Notes: generated from the letters alone by a model not told the origin. 49,806 bases of DNA from Azohydromonas australica DSM 1124 (GCF_000430725.1 NZ_AUMO01000065.1:12292-62097), one strand, 5' to 3'. Positions 8,181 to 17,877 are shown, counted from the stretch's first letter. Program-made: numbers and translations.

Positions 8181-8255
8181 CCGTTCGCCCTGAGCTTGTC
8201 GAAGGGCCTGTCGGTCAGTTGGGCAACGGGGCTTCGACAGGCTCAGCCCGAACGG
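8181..8255. repeat. Inverted pair of REP-like elements between ggt and pyrD
   Basis: Two copies of the widespread proteobacterial REP-type repeat face each other: 8181-8207, containing CCTGAGCTTGTCGAAGGG, and 8229-8255, containing CTTCGACAGGCTCAG. Over the outer 24 bases the arms are reverse complements with three mismatches. Each arm also folds by itself (GCCCT/AGGGC and GGGCT/AGCCC). The pair fills the whole gap between two convergent genes, so it may also act as a transcription barrier. REP elements of this kind are spread by RAYT transposases; none is encoded here. Confidence 0.85.
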
Positions 8256-8278
8256 GGCATTTGCAATGACGCTGGTAT

Positions 8279-9316
8279 TCAGCCCGCCGTCGCCTGCGCC
8301 GCCTCGCGCACCAGCGCCGGGCCGCGGTAGATCAGGCCGGTGTAGATCTGCACCAGGTCCGCGCCGGCCTGCAGCTTGGCCTTGGCGTCGGCGCCGCTGA
8401 GCACGCCGCCCACGCCGATAACGGGATAGCCGCTGCCCAGGGCCGCGCGCAGCTGCGCGATGACGCGGTTGCTGGCCTCGAACACCGGGCGGCCCGAGAG
8501 GCCGCCGGTTTCCTCGGCATGCTGCAGGCCCTGCACCGCGTCGCGCGCCAGCGTGGTGTTGGTGGCGATGACGCCGTCGATGCCGTTGGCGCGCAGCGTG
8601 GCGGCGATCACCTTCACCTGCGCCTCGTCCAGGTCGGGCGCGATCTTCACGAACATGGGCACGGTGCGGCCGTGCTGGCGCTGCAGCGCCTGGCGGCGCT
8701 CCTGCAGCTGCGACAGCAGCGCGTCCAGCGCCTCGTCGCTCTGCAGCGCGCGCAGGTTCTTGGTGTTGGGGCTGGAGATGTTGACCGTCACGTAGTCGGC
8801 GTGCGGATACACGCCGTCCAGGCAGATCAGGTAGTCGTCGACCGCGTTCTCGATCGGCGTGGCGGCGTTCTTGCCGATGTTCAGTCCCACCAGCCCGCCG
8901 CCGGCGCGGAAGGACTTCGCGCGCTGCACGTTGGCCAGGAACGAGGCCAGGCCCTCGTTGTTGAAGCCCAGGCGGTTGATCAGCGCATCCTTCTGCGGGA
9001 TGCGGAACATGCGCGGCTTCGGGTTGCCCGGCTGGCCCTTGGGCGTGACGGTGCCGACCTCGATGAACCCGAAGCCCATGGCGCCCAGGCCGTCGATGCA
9101 GCGGCCGTTCTTGTCCAGCCCCGCGGCCAGGCCGACCCGGTTGGGGAAGCGCAGCCCCGCCACCGTCACCGGCGCGCTCACGCGCGGCTGCGACCACAGG
9201 CATTGCGCAGGCGTGTTCTGCAGCCGCGCGATGGAGTTGAGCGTGAGTTCGTGGGCCTGCTCCGGATCGATACCGAAGAGGAAGGAGCGGGTGAGGGCGT
9301 AGGGGACCAAGGACAT
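8279..9316 (-). CDS. pyrD: Dihydroorotate dehydrogenase (quinone), class 2
   Basis: This 345-residue FMN enzyme oxidises dihydroorotate to orotate in pyrimidine synthesis and passes electrons to the quinone pool at the inner membrane. The start [24 protein letters not shown] is the class 2 N-terminal helical region that contacts the membrane. [44 protein letters not shown] gives the FMN site, and NISSPNT contains the catalytic Ser of class 2 enzymes. The C-terminal phosphate-binding segment is [27 protein letters not shown]. It is transcribed alone, divergent from rpiA with 41 bases between the start codons, and convergent with ggt across the REP pair. Confidence 0.97.
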   Translation of the reverse strand: MSLVPYALTRSFLFGIDPEQAHELTLNSIARLQNTPAQCLWSQPRVSAPVTVAGLRFPNRVGLAAGLDKNGRCIDGLGAMGFGFIEVGTVTPKGQPGNPKPRMFRIPQKDALINRLGFNNEGLASFLANVQRAKSFRAGGGLVGLNIGKNAATPIENAVDDYLICLDGVYPHADYVTVNISSPNTKNLRALQSDEALDALLSQLQERRQALQRQHGRTVPMFVKIAPDLDEAQVKVIAATLRANGIDGVIATNTTLARDAVQGLQHAEETGGLSGRPVFEASNRVIAQLRAALGSGYPVIGVGGVLSGADAKAKLQAGADLVQIYTGLIYRGPALVREAAQATAG

Positions 9317-9357
9317 CCCCGGATTGTCTCAAACGGGGTCATCGATAATCCGCGCCC

Positions 9358-10017
9358 ATGAACCAGGACGAACTCAAGGCCCTCGTGGGCCAGGCCGCTG
9401 TCGCGCACGTGGTGCCCGGCAGCGTGGTGGGCGTGGGCACGGGCTCCACGGTGAATTGCTTCATCGACGCGCTGGCCCGCATCAAGGACCAGATCGCCGG
9501 CGCGGTGTCGAGCTCCGAGCGCAGCACCGAGCGGCTCAAGGCGCACGGCATCCCGGTGCTGGACGCGGCCACGGTGGAGCGCATCCCGGTGTACGTGGAC
9601 GGCGCCGACGAGATCGACCACGGCGGCTTCATGATCAAGGGTGGCGGCGCGGCGCTGACGCGCGAGAAGATCGTCGCCGACCTGGCCGATCGTTTCGTCT
9701 GCATCGCCGACGAGTCCAAGCTGGTGCCCGTGCTGGGCACCTTCCCGCTACCGGTGGAGGTGGTCGCCATGTCCGCGGCGCAGATCGCGCGCCGCTTCAA
9801 GGCCCTGGGCGGCGAGGCCACGCTGCGTCCCGGCGTGCTGACCGACAACGGCAACCCCATCCTCGACGTGCGCGGCCTGCGCATCACCGACCCGCTGGCG
9901 ATGGAAACCGAGATCAACCAGTGGCCCGGCGTGGTGACGGTGGGCATCTTCGCCCGCCACAAGGCGCAGGTGTGCCTGCTGGGCACGGCCGAAGGCGTGA
10001 AGACGCTGACGTTCTGA
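9358..10017 (+). CDS. rpiA: Ribose-5-phosphate isomerase A
   Basis: This 219-residue cytoplasmic enzyme interconverts ribose-5-phosphate and ribulose-5-phosphate in the pentose phosphate pathway. [15 protein letters not shown] is the phosphate loop, DGADEID contains the catalytic acid region, and [14 protein letters not shown] carries the conserved lysine and the active-site glutamate. The length is that of standard RpiA. It is divergent from pyrD and ends against mnmC, with a strong hairpin between. No operon partner is visible. Confidence 0.97.
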   Translation: MNQDELKALVGQAAVAHVVPGSVVGVGTGSTVNCFIDALARIKDQIAGAVSSSERSTERLKAHGIPVLDAATVERIPVYVDGADEIDHGGFMIKGGGAALTREKIVADLADRFVCIADESKLVPVLGTFPLPVEVVAMSAAQIARRFKALGGEATLRPGVLTDNGNPILDVRGLRITDPLAMETEINQWPGVVTVGIFARHKAQVCLLGTAEGVKTLTF

Positions 10018-10062
10018 CCGGTGCGGCCTCGGGTGGCCCCGGCGCTGCCCGACGCTTCAAGT

Positions 10063-10084
10063 GACGGCGCCTTCAGGCGCCGTC
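10063..10084. terminator. Hairpin between rpiA and mnmC that contains the mnmC stop codon
   Basis: GACGGCGCC at 10063-10071 and GGCGCCGTC at 10076-10084 form a perfect 9-base-pair stem with loop TTCA. The plus side is followed by TTCGCTTT. The loop bases 10073-10075 are the TGA stop codon of mnmC read on the minus strand, so the rpiA terminator overlaps the end of the facing gene. Confidence 0.75.
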
Positions 10085-12037
10085 TTCGCTTTCAGCCCCG
10101 GCCTGCGCCTTGCGTGCCTTGCGCACGCTGAAGCGCGCCGGGTCCACCGACTCCACCAGCTCCGCCTCCAGTGGGAAGGGCCCGCCGCTGGCCCAGGCCG
10201 CGATCAGCTCGCCCAGCAGCGGCGCCCAGCCGATGCCGCGCGAGGCCAGCGCGGTGCACACGTACAGGCCCGGCAGCCGGGGAAGGTCGCGCACGCGCTG
10301 CGCGGACGCGCCCGGCACGGGCACCGCGCCCACCACGGGCAGCCGGTCGTCGGCCAGCGTGCGCCAGCCCACGCGGCCGGACAGCGGCACGGCTTCCGCA
10401 TCCACCTCGATGCCCAGCCGGCGCAGCCGCTGCAGGTTGAACTGCTGGTCGGCGTCGCGCAGCGCGGGATCCGGATCTTGCAAGCTGGCCGTTGCGCCAC
10501 ATACGAGGTTCCCATCCTTCAGCGTGAGGGCGTAGCCGCCGCCCGCGACGGGAATGCGCGGGCGCTGAAGCCCCGGCGTTTCGCCCGGCACGATGGTCAC
10601 CTGGCCGCGCTGCTGGCCCAGTGGCCAGTGCGGCGTGTTGCCCAGCAGCGGTTCCAGCAACGTACAAGTTTGTCCCGCATTAGCCAACACCACGGCGCTG
10701 GCCTGCGCGATCTCCTGACCACGGGCATCCAGGACGGACCAGCCCTCATCCAGTTGCTGCAGTGCGTGCGCCAGCACGCCGGTGCGCAGCGTGATGCCGG
10801 GGCGGTCCAGCCAGTGGCGCACCAGCGCGCCCGGCTGCAGCCAGCCGCCGCCGGGGTAGAACCAGGCCGGCTCCCGCAGCGGCAGGCCGCAGCACTCCGC
10901 AGCTTCAGTGGCGGTGAGGGCCTGCACGTAATTGAGCGGCAGGCCTTGCGCCGAGGCGAGCGCCTGCATGGCCTGCAGGTCCGCATCGGCGCCGGCCAGG
11001 CGCAGCAGGCCTTCCAGCTGGCCGGGGATGCGGCCGGCGGCGATCAGCGGCGCGTAGCTGCGCTGCGCCAGCAGCGCGGCGGCGCGGTTGAAGCGGGCGT
11101 GCGGCCCGTCCTGGCCGTTGACCACGCCGTGGAACAGGCCGCCGCGGTTGCCGGAGGTTTCGCTGGCCGGCTCCAAGTGGCGCTCCAGCACCGTGCACTG
11201 CCAGCCGGCGGTGGCCAGGGCCTGCGCGCAGGCTGCGCCGGCCAAGCCCGCACCGATGACCAGCGCGGTGCGCGGCGCGTCCGGCGCGACCTGGGCCGAC
11301 AGGGGATGCCCGGCCGTGCGGCGCGGCACGAACACCGGTGCGTAGCGGGCGCGCGTCATCTCGGGCTTGTAGGCGAAGCCCGGCGCGCGCTCGGCCTCGA
11401 AGCCGGCCGAGCGCAGGCCGTCGCGCACGGGGCGCGCCACGCTCCAGGTCGCGGCGGTGGCGCCCGGCGCGGCGAGCCGGCCCAGCGGCTTGAACACGTG
11501 GGCGCTCCACAGCGCCTCGTTGCGCGAGGGCGCGAAGCCGTCGAGGTAGAAGGCGTCCGCTTCCAGCATCAGCTGCGGCAGCCACTGGCTGGCGTCGCCC
11601 CAGGCCAGCTGCAGCAGCACGCGCCCGCCGTCCAGGGGCAGCGTGTGCAGCTCCGGGCTCAGCGGCGGCCAGTGGGCTGTCAGCTCGGCCGCCAGGTCCG
11701 GCAGCGGCGAGGCGGCGTGGGCACGTTTCAGGTCGTCCAGGCGCGGCGGGTGCAGGTCGATGGCGACGTAGTGCAGCCGCGCGCAGCGTTCGGGGTCGGC
11801 GCGCCAGGCGTCCCAGGTGGCGAGGAAGTTGTTGCCCAGGCCGAAGCCGGCTTCCAGGATGGTGAAGCGCGGCCGGCCGCGCCAGCGCTGCGGCAGCCCG
11901 TTGCCCTGCAGGAACACGTGGCGCGACTGCGCCAGCGCGCCGGCGCGGGCGTGGTAGACGTCGCCGAAGTCGGGCGCGTGCGGCACGCCCTGTGCATCGA
12001 ACTCGATGCGGGCCGGCACGACGGGAAAGCGCTTCAT
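10073..12037 (-). CDS. mnmC: Bifunctional tRNA wobble-uridine modification enzyme MnmC
   Basis: This 654-residue fusion makes 5-methylaminomethyl-2-thiouridine at position 34 of certain tRNAs. The N-terminal half is the SAM-dependent methyltransferase MnmD (LEAGFGLGNNFLATW at about residues 61-75, then DAFYLDGFAPSRNEALW). The C-terminal half, from about residue 250, is the FAD-dependent oxidase (ALVIGAGLAGAACAQALA, and near the end PGLYVCTALASRGIGWAPLLGE). Both halves appear intact. It lies 90 bases downstream of efp on the same strand, separated by a hairpin, and no clear Shine-Dalgarno precedes its ATG. With earP and efp it forms a group of translation-fidelity genes. Confidence 0.96.
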   Translation of the reverse strand: MKRFPVVPARIEFDAQGVPHAPDFGDVYHARAGALAQSRHVFLQGNGLPQRWRGRPRFTILEAGFGLGNNFLATWDAWRADPERCARLHYVAIDLHPPRLDDLKRAHAASPLPDLAAELTAHWPPLSPELHTLPLDGGRVLLQLAWGDASQWLPQLMLEADAFYLDGFAPSRNEALWSAHVFKPLGRLAAPGATAATWSVARPVRDGLRSAGFEAERAPGFAYKPEMTRARYAPVFVPRRTAGHPLSAQVAPDAPRTALVIGAGLAGAACAQALATAGWQCTVLERHLEPASETSGNRGGLFHGVVNGQDGPHARFNRAAALLAQRSYAPLIAAGRIPGQLEGLLRLAGADADLQAMQALASAQGLPLNYVQALTATEAAECCGLPLREPAWFYPGGGWLQPGALVRHWLDRPGITLRTGVLAHALQQLDEGWSVLDARGQEIAQASAVVLANAGQTCTLLEPLLGNTPHWPLGQQRGQVTIVPGETPGLQRPRIPVAGGGYALTLKDGNLVCGATASLQDPDPALRDADQQFNLQRLRRLGIEVDAEAVPLSGRVGWRTLADDRLPVVGAVPVPGASAQRVRDLPRLPGLYVCTALASRGIGWAPLLGELIAAWASGGPFPLEAELVESVDPARFSVRKARKAQAGAESEDGA

Positions 12038-12071
12038 GGCTGAGGCAGGAGAAAACTAGGTCCGGAAACGA

Positions 12072-12095
12072 CAAGGGGCACCGAAGTGCCCCTTG
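12072..12095. terminator. Hairpin between efp and mnmC
   Basis: CAAGGGGCAC (12072-12081) and GTGCCCCTTG (12086-12095) form a perfect 10-base-pair stem with loop CGAA. On the minus strand it follows the efp stop by 32 bases and is trailed by TCGTTTCC, a poor T-run, so termination may be partial and leave some read-through into mnmC. Confidence 0.7.
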
Positions 12096-12127
12096 CCAGT
12101 CGCTTGACGCGAGGAACGCGCGGCGTC

Positions 12128-12682
12128 TTAGACGCGCTTGCGGTACTCGTGCGTGCGGGTGTCGATTTCGATCTTGTCGCCGTTCTCGACGAACAGCGGC
12201 ACGGGGATCTCGAAGCCGGTGCCGACCAGGCGGGCGGGCTTCATGACCTTGCCGGAGGTGTCGCCCTTGACGGCGGGCTCGGTCTCGATCTCGCGCACCA
12301 CGGTGGTGGGCAGTTCCACGGAGATGGCCTTGCCGTCGTAGAACACCACTTCCACGACCATGTTGTCTTCCAGGTAGGAAATGGCGTCGCCCATGTTCTC
12401 GGCCTCGACCTCGAACTGGTTGTACTCGGTGTCCATGAACACGTACATCGGATCGGCGAAGTACGTGTACGTGCACTCCTTCTTGTCCAGGACGATCTGG
12501 TCCATCTTGTCGTCGGCCTTGAAGACGACTTCAGCCCCGCCGCCGTTGAGCAGGTTCTTCATCTTGATGCGGACCGTGGCAGCACCGCGGCCACCGCGGC
12601 TGTATTCGGTCTTGAGCACGACCATCGGGTCCTTGCCCTGCATGATCACGTTGCCGGCGCGGATTTCCTGAGCGAGTTTCAT
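12128..12682 (-). CDS. efp: Elongation factor P, Arg32 (rhamnosylated) subtype
   Basis: This 184-residue EF-P rescues ribosomes stalled on proline runs. Three domains follow the standard order: KOW-like N-domain (1-64), EFP domain (65-126) and C-terminal OB domain (127-184). The residue at the tip of the first domain is Arg32 (context SRGGRGAA), the form modified with rhamnose by EarP rather than lysylated by EpmA. The ATG at 12680-12682 was chosen because the family starts [12 protein letters not shown]; the frame is open further upstream. The modifying enzyme gene earP lies 110 bases upstream on the same strand, which supports the subtype call. Confidence 0.97.
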   Translation of the reverse strand: MKLAQEIRAGNVIMQGKDPMVVLKTEYSRGGRGAATVRIKMKNLLNGGGAEVVFKADDKMDQIVLDKKECTYTYFADPMYVFMDTEYNQFEVEAENMGDAISYLEDNMVVEVVFYDGKAISVELPTTVVREIETEPAVKGDTSGKVMKPARLVGTGFEIPVPLFVENGDKIEIDTRTHEYRKRV

Positions 12683-12792
12683 GGCGAGATTCCGTAAGAG
12701 AGCGGCGGCACGAATCGAGCGCTCGGTGCTGCCTGGTACTGCGCATTGAACGCTGCATCTCACGACGCGGCCGTTGCGCAAAGCCCGTGATT

Positions 12793-13827
12793 CTACCGCT
12801 TGGCAGCCACGAAGCCCTGGAGCTGGGCCGTCAAATCGTTCTGGATTTCAAGGCTTTGGCGCCAGCGCCCGCAGGCGGCGCGCCATGGCGCGGCCTCGGG
12901 CAGCGCCGGCGGCGCATCGCCGAAGCCGTTCCAGGACAGCCACAGCGCGCGCACCTGCGCGCTGAAATGCGCGTCGCTGCCGTGCAGGAAGCGGTCCATG
13001 AAGGCGTCGAGCTTGCCCGCGTGCACGCCGTCGTACTGCTCGTAGATCTGCCACACGAAGGGGATGCCGGCCCACTGCGCGCGCACGAAGGAATCCTCGC
13101 CGCGCACGAAGTTCAGGTCGCTGGCCCACAGCAGGTGGTCGTAGTCGCGCTGCGTGAGCCAGGGCAGGCGGTGCAGCCGCACGTCGGGCGGCAGCTCGCC
13201 AATGTCGGCCTGCGCCGCTCCGGGCGTGGCCAGCAGCAGCGTGGGCCGGTCCGCGAGCCAGTGCCACAGCGCCGCGTGCCGGCGGTAGCAGAACAGGCTC
13301 ACCACGCGCTCGTGCGGCTGCCAGCCCGTGCCTTGCGCTTGCAGCCAGGCGGCGCGGTCGAAGGTGGCGCGGCGCCGGGCCAGGTCGCGCTCGCGCAGCA
13401 GCCCGCCGGTGGCGGCGGTGAAGCCGGGATAGAAGAAGTGCTTGGTCAGCCCGGCGCCGGCGCCGCTGAACTGCGGCGAGGGCAGGCCGTGCGAGCGCTC
13501 GACATAGTCCTCGGCGCTGAGGTACTCCAGGTTGATCCACACCGGCGGCCTCGCCGCTGCCGCCATGCCCGCGACGAAGCCCTGCGGCGGGTCGCAGCCG
13601 AAGAGCTCCACCACCACCTCGCCCGGCGGCGGGAACTCGCCTTCGCCGCGCCAGGGCAGCACTTCCACGCCCGCGGCGCCCTCGGGCGCCATCCACGCCA
13701 GCGCCGAGGCGTCGTCCACCCACAGCCGCGCGCGCTCGCCGCGCTCGGCCAGATCCGTGGCCAGTCTCCAGGCCACACCAAGGTCACCGTGGTTGTCGAT
13801 CACACGGCAGAACAGGTCCCACAACAT
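12793..13827 (-). CDS. earP: EF-P arginine-32 rhamnosyltransferase EarP
   Basis: This 344-residue glycosyltransferase transfers rhamnose from dTDP-rhamnose to Arg32 of EF-P. The N-terminus [22 protein letters not shown] contains the Asp pair of the family active site (Asp11 and Asp15 here). The C-terminal nucleotide-sugar site [21 protein letters not shown] carries the conserved Glu. The start at 13825-13827 was chosen from this N-terminus, although the antisense frame continues open through uvrC. Gene and substrate are neighbours, earP then efp. It is divergent from uvrC with only 36 bases between start codons, so the two promoters must overlap each other's coding edge. Confidence 0.95.
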   Translation of the reverse strand: MLWDLFCRVIDNHGDLGVAWRLATDLAERGERARLWVDDASALAWMAPEGAAGVEVLPWRGEGEFPPPGEVVVELFGCDPPQGFVAGMAAAARPPVWINLEYLSAEDYVERSHGLPSPQFSGAGAGLTKHFFYPGFTAATGGLLRERDLARRRATFDRAAWLQAQGTGWQPHERVVSLFCYRRHAALWHWLADRPTLLLATPGAAQADIGELPPDVRLHRLPWLTQRDYDHLLWASDLNFVRGEDSFVRAQWAGIPFVWQIYEQYDGVHAGKLDAFMDRFLHGSDAHFSAQVRALWLSWNGFGDAPPALPEAAPWRAACGRWRQSLEIQNDLTAQLQGFVAAKR

Positions 13828-13863
13828 GGCGCGATTATCGGAAGGCCCAGAATCACGCCCCTC

Positions 13864-15852
13864 ATGAGCTCCTCCCTCCCTTCCGAAGAACCCGCCGTGG
13901 CGCCCGGCGCCGTGCCCGAAGGCAGCACCGACAACGCCGAGGCCGCGGCCGCCTCCGGCCGCGCCGCGCTGCTGGCCGAGGTGGCGCAGCTGCCCGCGCT
14001 GCCGGGCGTCTACCGCTACTTCGACGCCCAGGGCGCCGTGCTCTACGTCGGCAAGGCCAAGAACCTCAAGCGGCGCGTCTCCAGCTATTTCCAGAAGGAC
14101 CACGGCGGCACGCGCATCGGCGTGATGGTCAACCGCATCGCGCGGATGGAAACCACCGTGGTGCGCACCGAGGCCGAGGCGCTGCTGCTGGAGAACAACC
14201 TCATCAAGGCGCTGAACCCGCGCTTCAACATCCTCTTCCGCGACGACAAGAGCTACCCGTACCTGCAGCTCGTCTCGCACCGCTTCCCGCGCATGGCCTA
14301 CTACCGCGGCGCGGTGGACAAGAAGCACCGCTACTTCGGGCCCTACCCGAGCGCCTGGGCGGTGAAGGAGTCGATCCAGCTGCTGCAGAAGGTGTTCCGG
14401 CTGCGCACCTGCGAGGACACCGTCTTCGCCAACCGCAGCCGGCCCTGCCTGCTGTATCAGATCCGCCGCTGCACGGCGCCGTGCGTGGGGCTGATCAGCG
14501 ACGACGACTACGCGCGCGACGTGCTCAACGCCGAGCGCTTCCTGCGCGGCGAGCAGCAGGAGCTGCTGGACCAGCTGCAGCGCCGGATGATGGAGCACGC
14601 GGAAAGCTTCGAGTACGAGAAGGCGGCCGAGCTGCGCAACCAGATCCAGGCGCTGTCGCGCGTACTGCAGCAGCAGTCGGTGGAGGAGAACAGCGCCTCC
14701 TCGGCCGGCAAGGACGTGGACGTCCTGGCCGTGAAGGTGCAAGGCGGCCGTGCCTGCGTGAACCTGGCCATGGTGCGCGGCGGCCGGCACCTGGGCGACC
14801 GAGCCCACTTCCCGGCGCACGTGGAAGAGGGCGCCGTGATCGGCACCGCCGAGGACGAGGGCGAGGAGGGCATGAGCGCCGCACCCGTGCCGCCGGAAGT
14901 GCGCGTGCTGGAGGCCTTCATCGCCCAGCACTACCTGGACAGTGCCGTGCCGCCCTCGCTGGTGCTGAGCCACCCGGTGGACGCCGCGCTGATCGAGGCG
15001 CTGTCGCAGCACGCCGGCTCCAAGGTGGCGGCGCAGCATCAGCCGCGCGAGCAGCGCCGCATCTGGCTGGAGATGGCGCAGCAGGGTGCGGAGCTGGCGC
15101 TGGCGCGGCTGCTGGCGCAGGAAGGCTCGCAGCGTGCGCGAACTTTTGCCCTGGCCGAGGCATTGAGCCTGGAGGTGCAGGACCTGGACACTTTGCGCAT
15201 CGAGTGCTTCGACATCAGCCACACCGCCGGCGAGGCCACGCAGGCCAGTTGCGTGGTGTTCGAGAGCCACCAGATGCAAAGTTCCCAGTACCGCCGCTTC
15301 AACATCACCGGCATCACGCCCGGCGACGACTATGCCGCCATGCGCCAGGTGCTCACGCGCCGCTACGGCAAGCTGGCCGAGGGCGTGGCCGCCGGCACCG
15401 CGCGCATGCCCGACGTGGTACTGGTGGACGGCGGCCGCGGGCAAGTCAGCATGGCGCGTGAAGTCTTCGAGGAACTGGGCCTGGACCTGTCGCTCATCGT
15501 CGGCGTCGAGAAAGGCGAGGGGCGTAAGGTCGGGCTGGAGGAGCTCGTCTTTGCCGACGGGCGGCCCAAGGTCTATCTGGGCGCGGATTCCGCCGCGCTG
15601 ATGCTGGTGGCGCAGATCCGCGACGAGGCGCACCGCTTTGCCATCACCGGCATGCGGGCGCGGCGCGCGAGCGTGCGCACCAGCGGCAGCCGGCTGGAAG
15701 ACATCCCGGGCGTCGGCCCCAAGAAGCGGGCCCGTCTGCTGCAGCGCTTCGGCGGTGTGCGCGGCGTGGCCCAAGCCAGCATCGACGAGCTCGCCAGCGT
15801 CGAAGGCATATCCAAGGATCTGGCGGAGGAGATCTACCGTGCGCTCCACTGA
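13864..15852 (+). CDS. uvrC: Excinuclease ABC subunit C
   Basis: This 662-residue protein makes the two incisions of nucleotide excision repair together with UvrAB. Visible domains in order: GIY-YIG nuclease ([31 protein letters not shown], about 45-75), UVR motif for UvrB binding ([17 protein letters not shown]), the RNase-H-like nuclease domain ([33 protein letters not shown]) and a C-terminal helix-hairpin-helix pair ([21 protein letters not shown]). It is longer than the roughly 600-residue norm because of an Ala/Glu-rich N-terminal extension of about 40 residues and an acidic insert near residues 325-340. The first part of a tight plus-strand run. Confidence 0.97.
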   Translation: MSSSLPSEEPAVAPGAVPEGSTDNAEAAAASGRAALLAEVAQLPALPGVYRYFDAQGAVLYVGKAKNLKRRVSSYFQKDHGGTRIGVMVNRIARMETTVVRTEAEALLLENNLIKALNPRFNILFRDDKSYPYLQLVSHRFPRMAYYRGAVDKKHRYFGPYPSAWAVKESIQLLQKVFRLRTCEDTVFANRSRPCLLYQIRRCTAPCVGLISDDDYARDVLNAERFLRGEQQELLDQLQRRMMEHAESFEYEKAAELRNQIQALSRVLQQQSVEENSASSAGKDVDVLAVKVQGGRACVNLAMVRGGRHLGDRAHFPAHVEEGAVIGTAEDEGEEGMSAAPVPPEVRVLEAFIAQHYLDSAVPPSLVLSHPVDAALIEALSQHAGSKVAAQHQPREQRRIWLEMAQQGAELALARLLAQEGSQRARTFALAEALSLEVQDLDTLRIECFDISHTAGEATQASCVVFESHQMQSSQYRRFNITGITPGDDYAAMRQVLTRRYGKLAEGVAAGTARMPDVVLVDGGRGQVSMAREVFEELGLDLSLIVGVEKGEGRKVGLEELVFADGRPKVYLGADSAALMLVAQIRDEAHRFAITGMRARRASVRTSGSRLEDIPGVGPKKRARLLQRFGGVRGVAQASIDELASVEGISKDLAEEIYRALH

Positions 15853-16351
15853 AGCCCCGCGCCCACTGCGTTGGTGGGCCCTTGTCGCAACCGCATTGGG
15901 CCTGGGGGCCTGCACCACGCCGCCTGCGCCGCAGAAGCCGGCGGACATCCCGGCCACGTCGCCCGCGGCCCTCGAACCGCCGCCGTCCCCGGCCGCCATG
16001 GCGGCGCTCCCCAAGCCGGCCCGGCCGGGAGACTGGACCTCCTACAAGATTCAGGCCGCGCTGCGCCTGGTGGCGGCCAACCCCGACCTGTCCTACACCG
16101 GCGACGTGCCCGATCCGCTGCTGGCCATCCCGGTGCTGGAGATCGAGCTCAACCGCGACGGCAGCGTGCGCAACATCAACGTGCAGCGCGTGCCCCGGCA
16201 GGCCAAGGACACGGTGCAGCTGGCCATCGACGCGGTCAAGCGCGCGGCGCCCTTCGGCGACGTGTCGCACTTGCCGCGGCCGTGGAAGTTCAGCGAGGTC
16301 TTCCTCTTCAACGACGACCGCCGCTTCAAGCCGCGCATTCTGGACCAGTAA
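15839..16351 (+). CDS. Lipoprotein with TonB-C-like domain
   Basis: A 170-residue predicted lipoprotein: basic start, hydrophobic stretch [16 protein letters not shown] with a lipobox, a Pro/Ala linker (about residues 24-60), then a domain resembling the TonB C-terminus ([53 protein letters not shown]). The GTG at 15839 is preceded by GGAGGAG at 15825-15831, an unusually strong ribosome site placed inside the end of uvrC, and the genes overlap by 14 bases. This spacing points to coupled expression. TonB-C domains bind partners in the periplasm; no specific partner is visible here, and the gene has no established name. Confidence 0.85.
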   Translation: MRSTEAPRPLRWWALVATALGLGACTTPPAPQKPADIPATSPAALEPPPSPAAMAALPKPARPGDWTSYKIQAALRLVAANPDLSYTGDVPDPLLAIPVLEIELNRDGSVRNINVQRVPRQAKDTVQLAIDAVKRAAPFGDVSHLPRPWKFSEVFLFNDDRRFKPRILDQ

Positions 16352-16417
16352 TTTTCTTGCGCCTGCCGGCCCGGCCACCCGGCCGGCCGGGCGCTGCGCA
16401 GCAGGCACAATGCCGGG

Positions 16418-16984
16418 ATGTTCTTCAACCTGCCCACCCTGCTGACCTGGGCCCGCATCGTGGCCATACCGCTGATCGTGGCGGTGTACGAGCTGCCGCT
16501 TCGGCCCACGACGCAGAACCTGGTGGCCACGGTCCTCTTCATCGTCTTCGCGCTCACCGACTGGGCCGACGGCTGGCTGGCGCGCAGGCTCAACCAGACT
16601 TCCTCCTTCGGTGCCTTCCTGGATCCGGTGGCGGACAAGTTCCTGGTCTGCGCCTCGCTGCTGATCCTGGTCCAGCTCGACCGCGCCGACGCGCTGGTGG
16701 CACTGGTGATCATCGGCCGCGAGATCGCCATCTCGGCGCTGCGCGAGTGGATGGCGCAGATCGGCGCCTCGCGCAGCGTGGCGGTGCACATGGTCGGCAA
16801 GCTCAAGACCACGGTGCAGATGGTCGCCATCCCCTTCCTCCTGTACGACGGGCGGCTGCTGCAGGTGATCGACACGCACCTCTGGGGCACGGTGCTGATC
16901 TGGGCCGCCGCGGTGCTGACCATCTGGTCGATGGTCTATTACCTGCAGAAGGCGCTGCCCGAGATCCGCGCCCGCGCGCGTTGA
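16418..16984 (+). CDS. pgsA: CDP-diacylglycerol-glycerol-3-phosphate 3-phosphatidyltransferase
   Basis: This 188-residue inner-membrane enzyme makes phosphatidylglycerol phosphate, the first committed step to phosphatidylglycerol and cardiolipin. The full CDP-alcohol phosphotransferase motif is present: Asp48, Asp51-Gly52, Ala55-Arg56, Gly65, Asp69 and Asp73. Four to five hydrophobic helices are spread over the rest. It follows the TonB-C lipoprotein by 66 bases and its stop overlaps the EamA start. A phospholipase-D-type cardiolipin synthase candidate that could use its product downstream lies at 4806-6236. Confidence 0.95.
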   Translation: MFFNLPTLLTWARIVAIPLIVAVYELPLRPTTQNLVATVLFIVFALTDWADGWLARRLNQTSSFGAFLDPVADKFLVCASLLILVQLDRADALVALVIIGREIAISALREWMAQIGASRSVAVHMVGKLKTTVQMVAIPFLLYDGRLLQVIDTHLWGTVLIWAAAVLTIWSMVYYLQKALPEIRARAR

Positions 16985-17877
16985 GCGCCTCGACGCCGGC
17001 GGCGTCCGGCACCCCGCTGCTGCGCGCCATGCCGGCGGTGTTCGTGGTGATCTGGAGCACCGGCTTCGTGGTGGCGCGCTACGGCATGCCGCACGCGCCG
17101 CCATTGACCTTCCTGAGCTGGCGCTACGCGCTGTCGGTGCTGGCCTTCGGGCTGTGGATCGCCTTCACCCGCCCGGCCTTTCCGCGCAACGGCGCGCAGG
17201 CGCTGCACCTGGCGGTCACGGGCGTGCTGATGCACGCGGGCTACTTGGGCGGCGTGTGGGCCGCCGTGAAGGCGGGCTGCCCGGCCGGCACGGTGGCGCT
17301 GATCGTGGGCCTGCAGCCGGTGCTCACCGCGCTGTGGGTCAGCTCCAGCGGCCAGGAGGCGCGCGCCAGCGCCCGCCAGTGGCTTGGGTTGCTGCTGGGC
17401 TTCCTGGGGCTGCTGCTGGTGGTGTGGCGCAAGCTCGGCACCGGTGAGGTGACGGGGCTGAACCTGGCGCTGTCCGTCGGCGCGCTGCTGTGCATCACCG
17501 TCGGCACGCTCTACCAGAAGCGCTTCGTGTTGCCCTGCGACGTGCGCACTGCCAGCTTCGTGCAGCTGTCCGCGGCGCTGGCGGTGTCGCTGCCGCTGGC
17601 GGCGCTGGAGAGCGAGGGCATGCAGTGGCACCCGGAGCTGATCGGCGCGCTGGCGTGGTCGGTGCTGGCGCTGACGCTGGGCGCGAGCTCGCTGCTGTAC
17701 CTGCTGATCCAGCGCGGCGCCGCCACGCGCGTGACCAGCCTGATGTACCTGGTGCCGCCCTGCACCGCGGTGATGGCCTGGCTGCTCTTCGGCGAGCCGC
17801 TGGGCCCCGTGGTGCTGGCGGGCATGGCGCTCACCGCCCTGGGCGTGGGCCTGGTGGTGCGCGGCGCGGGGCGCTGA
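16981..17877 (+). CDS. EamA/DMT-family transporter
   Basis: This 298-residue protein has about ten hydrophobic helices arranged as two EamA repeats, the layout of the drug/metabolite exporter superfamily. The first repeat begins AVFVVIWSTGFVVARYGMPHAPPLTFLSWRY, and the second ends RVTSLMYLVPPCTAVMAWLLFGEPLG. I chose the TTG at 16981, which overlaps the pgsA stop (TTGA), over the ATG at 17029, because the latter would start at the edge of the first helix and the overlap suits coupling. Substrate cannot be told from sequence; many relatives export amino acids or other small metabolites. It ends 32 bases from the facing receptor gene with no clear intrinsic terminator. Confidence 0.86.
   Translation: MSASTPAASGTPLLRAMPAVFVVIWSTGFVVARYGMPHAPPLTFLSWRYALSVLAFGLWIAFTRPAFPRNGAQALHLAVTGVLMHAGYLGGVWAAVKAGCPAGTVALIVGLQPVLTALWVSSSGQEARASARQWLGLLLGFLGLLLVVWRKLGTGEVTGLNLALSVGALLCITVGTLYQKRFVLPCDVRTASFVQLSAALAVSLPLAALESEGMQWHPELIGALAWSVLALTLGASSLLYLLIQRGAATRVTSLMYLVPPCTAVMAWLLFGEPLGPVVLAGMALTALGVGLVVRGAGR

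Noticed and set aside
13828..16014. Long minus-strand open frame continuing from earP through uvrC and beyond
   Set aside because: It is antisense to the well-conserved uvrC and has no family resemblance; high GC content keeps such frames open. EarP homology begins only at 13827.
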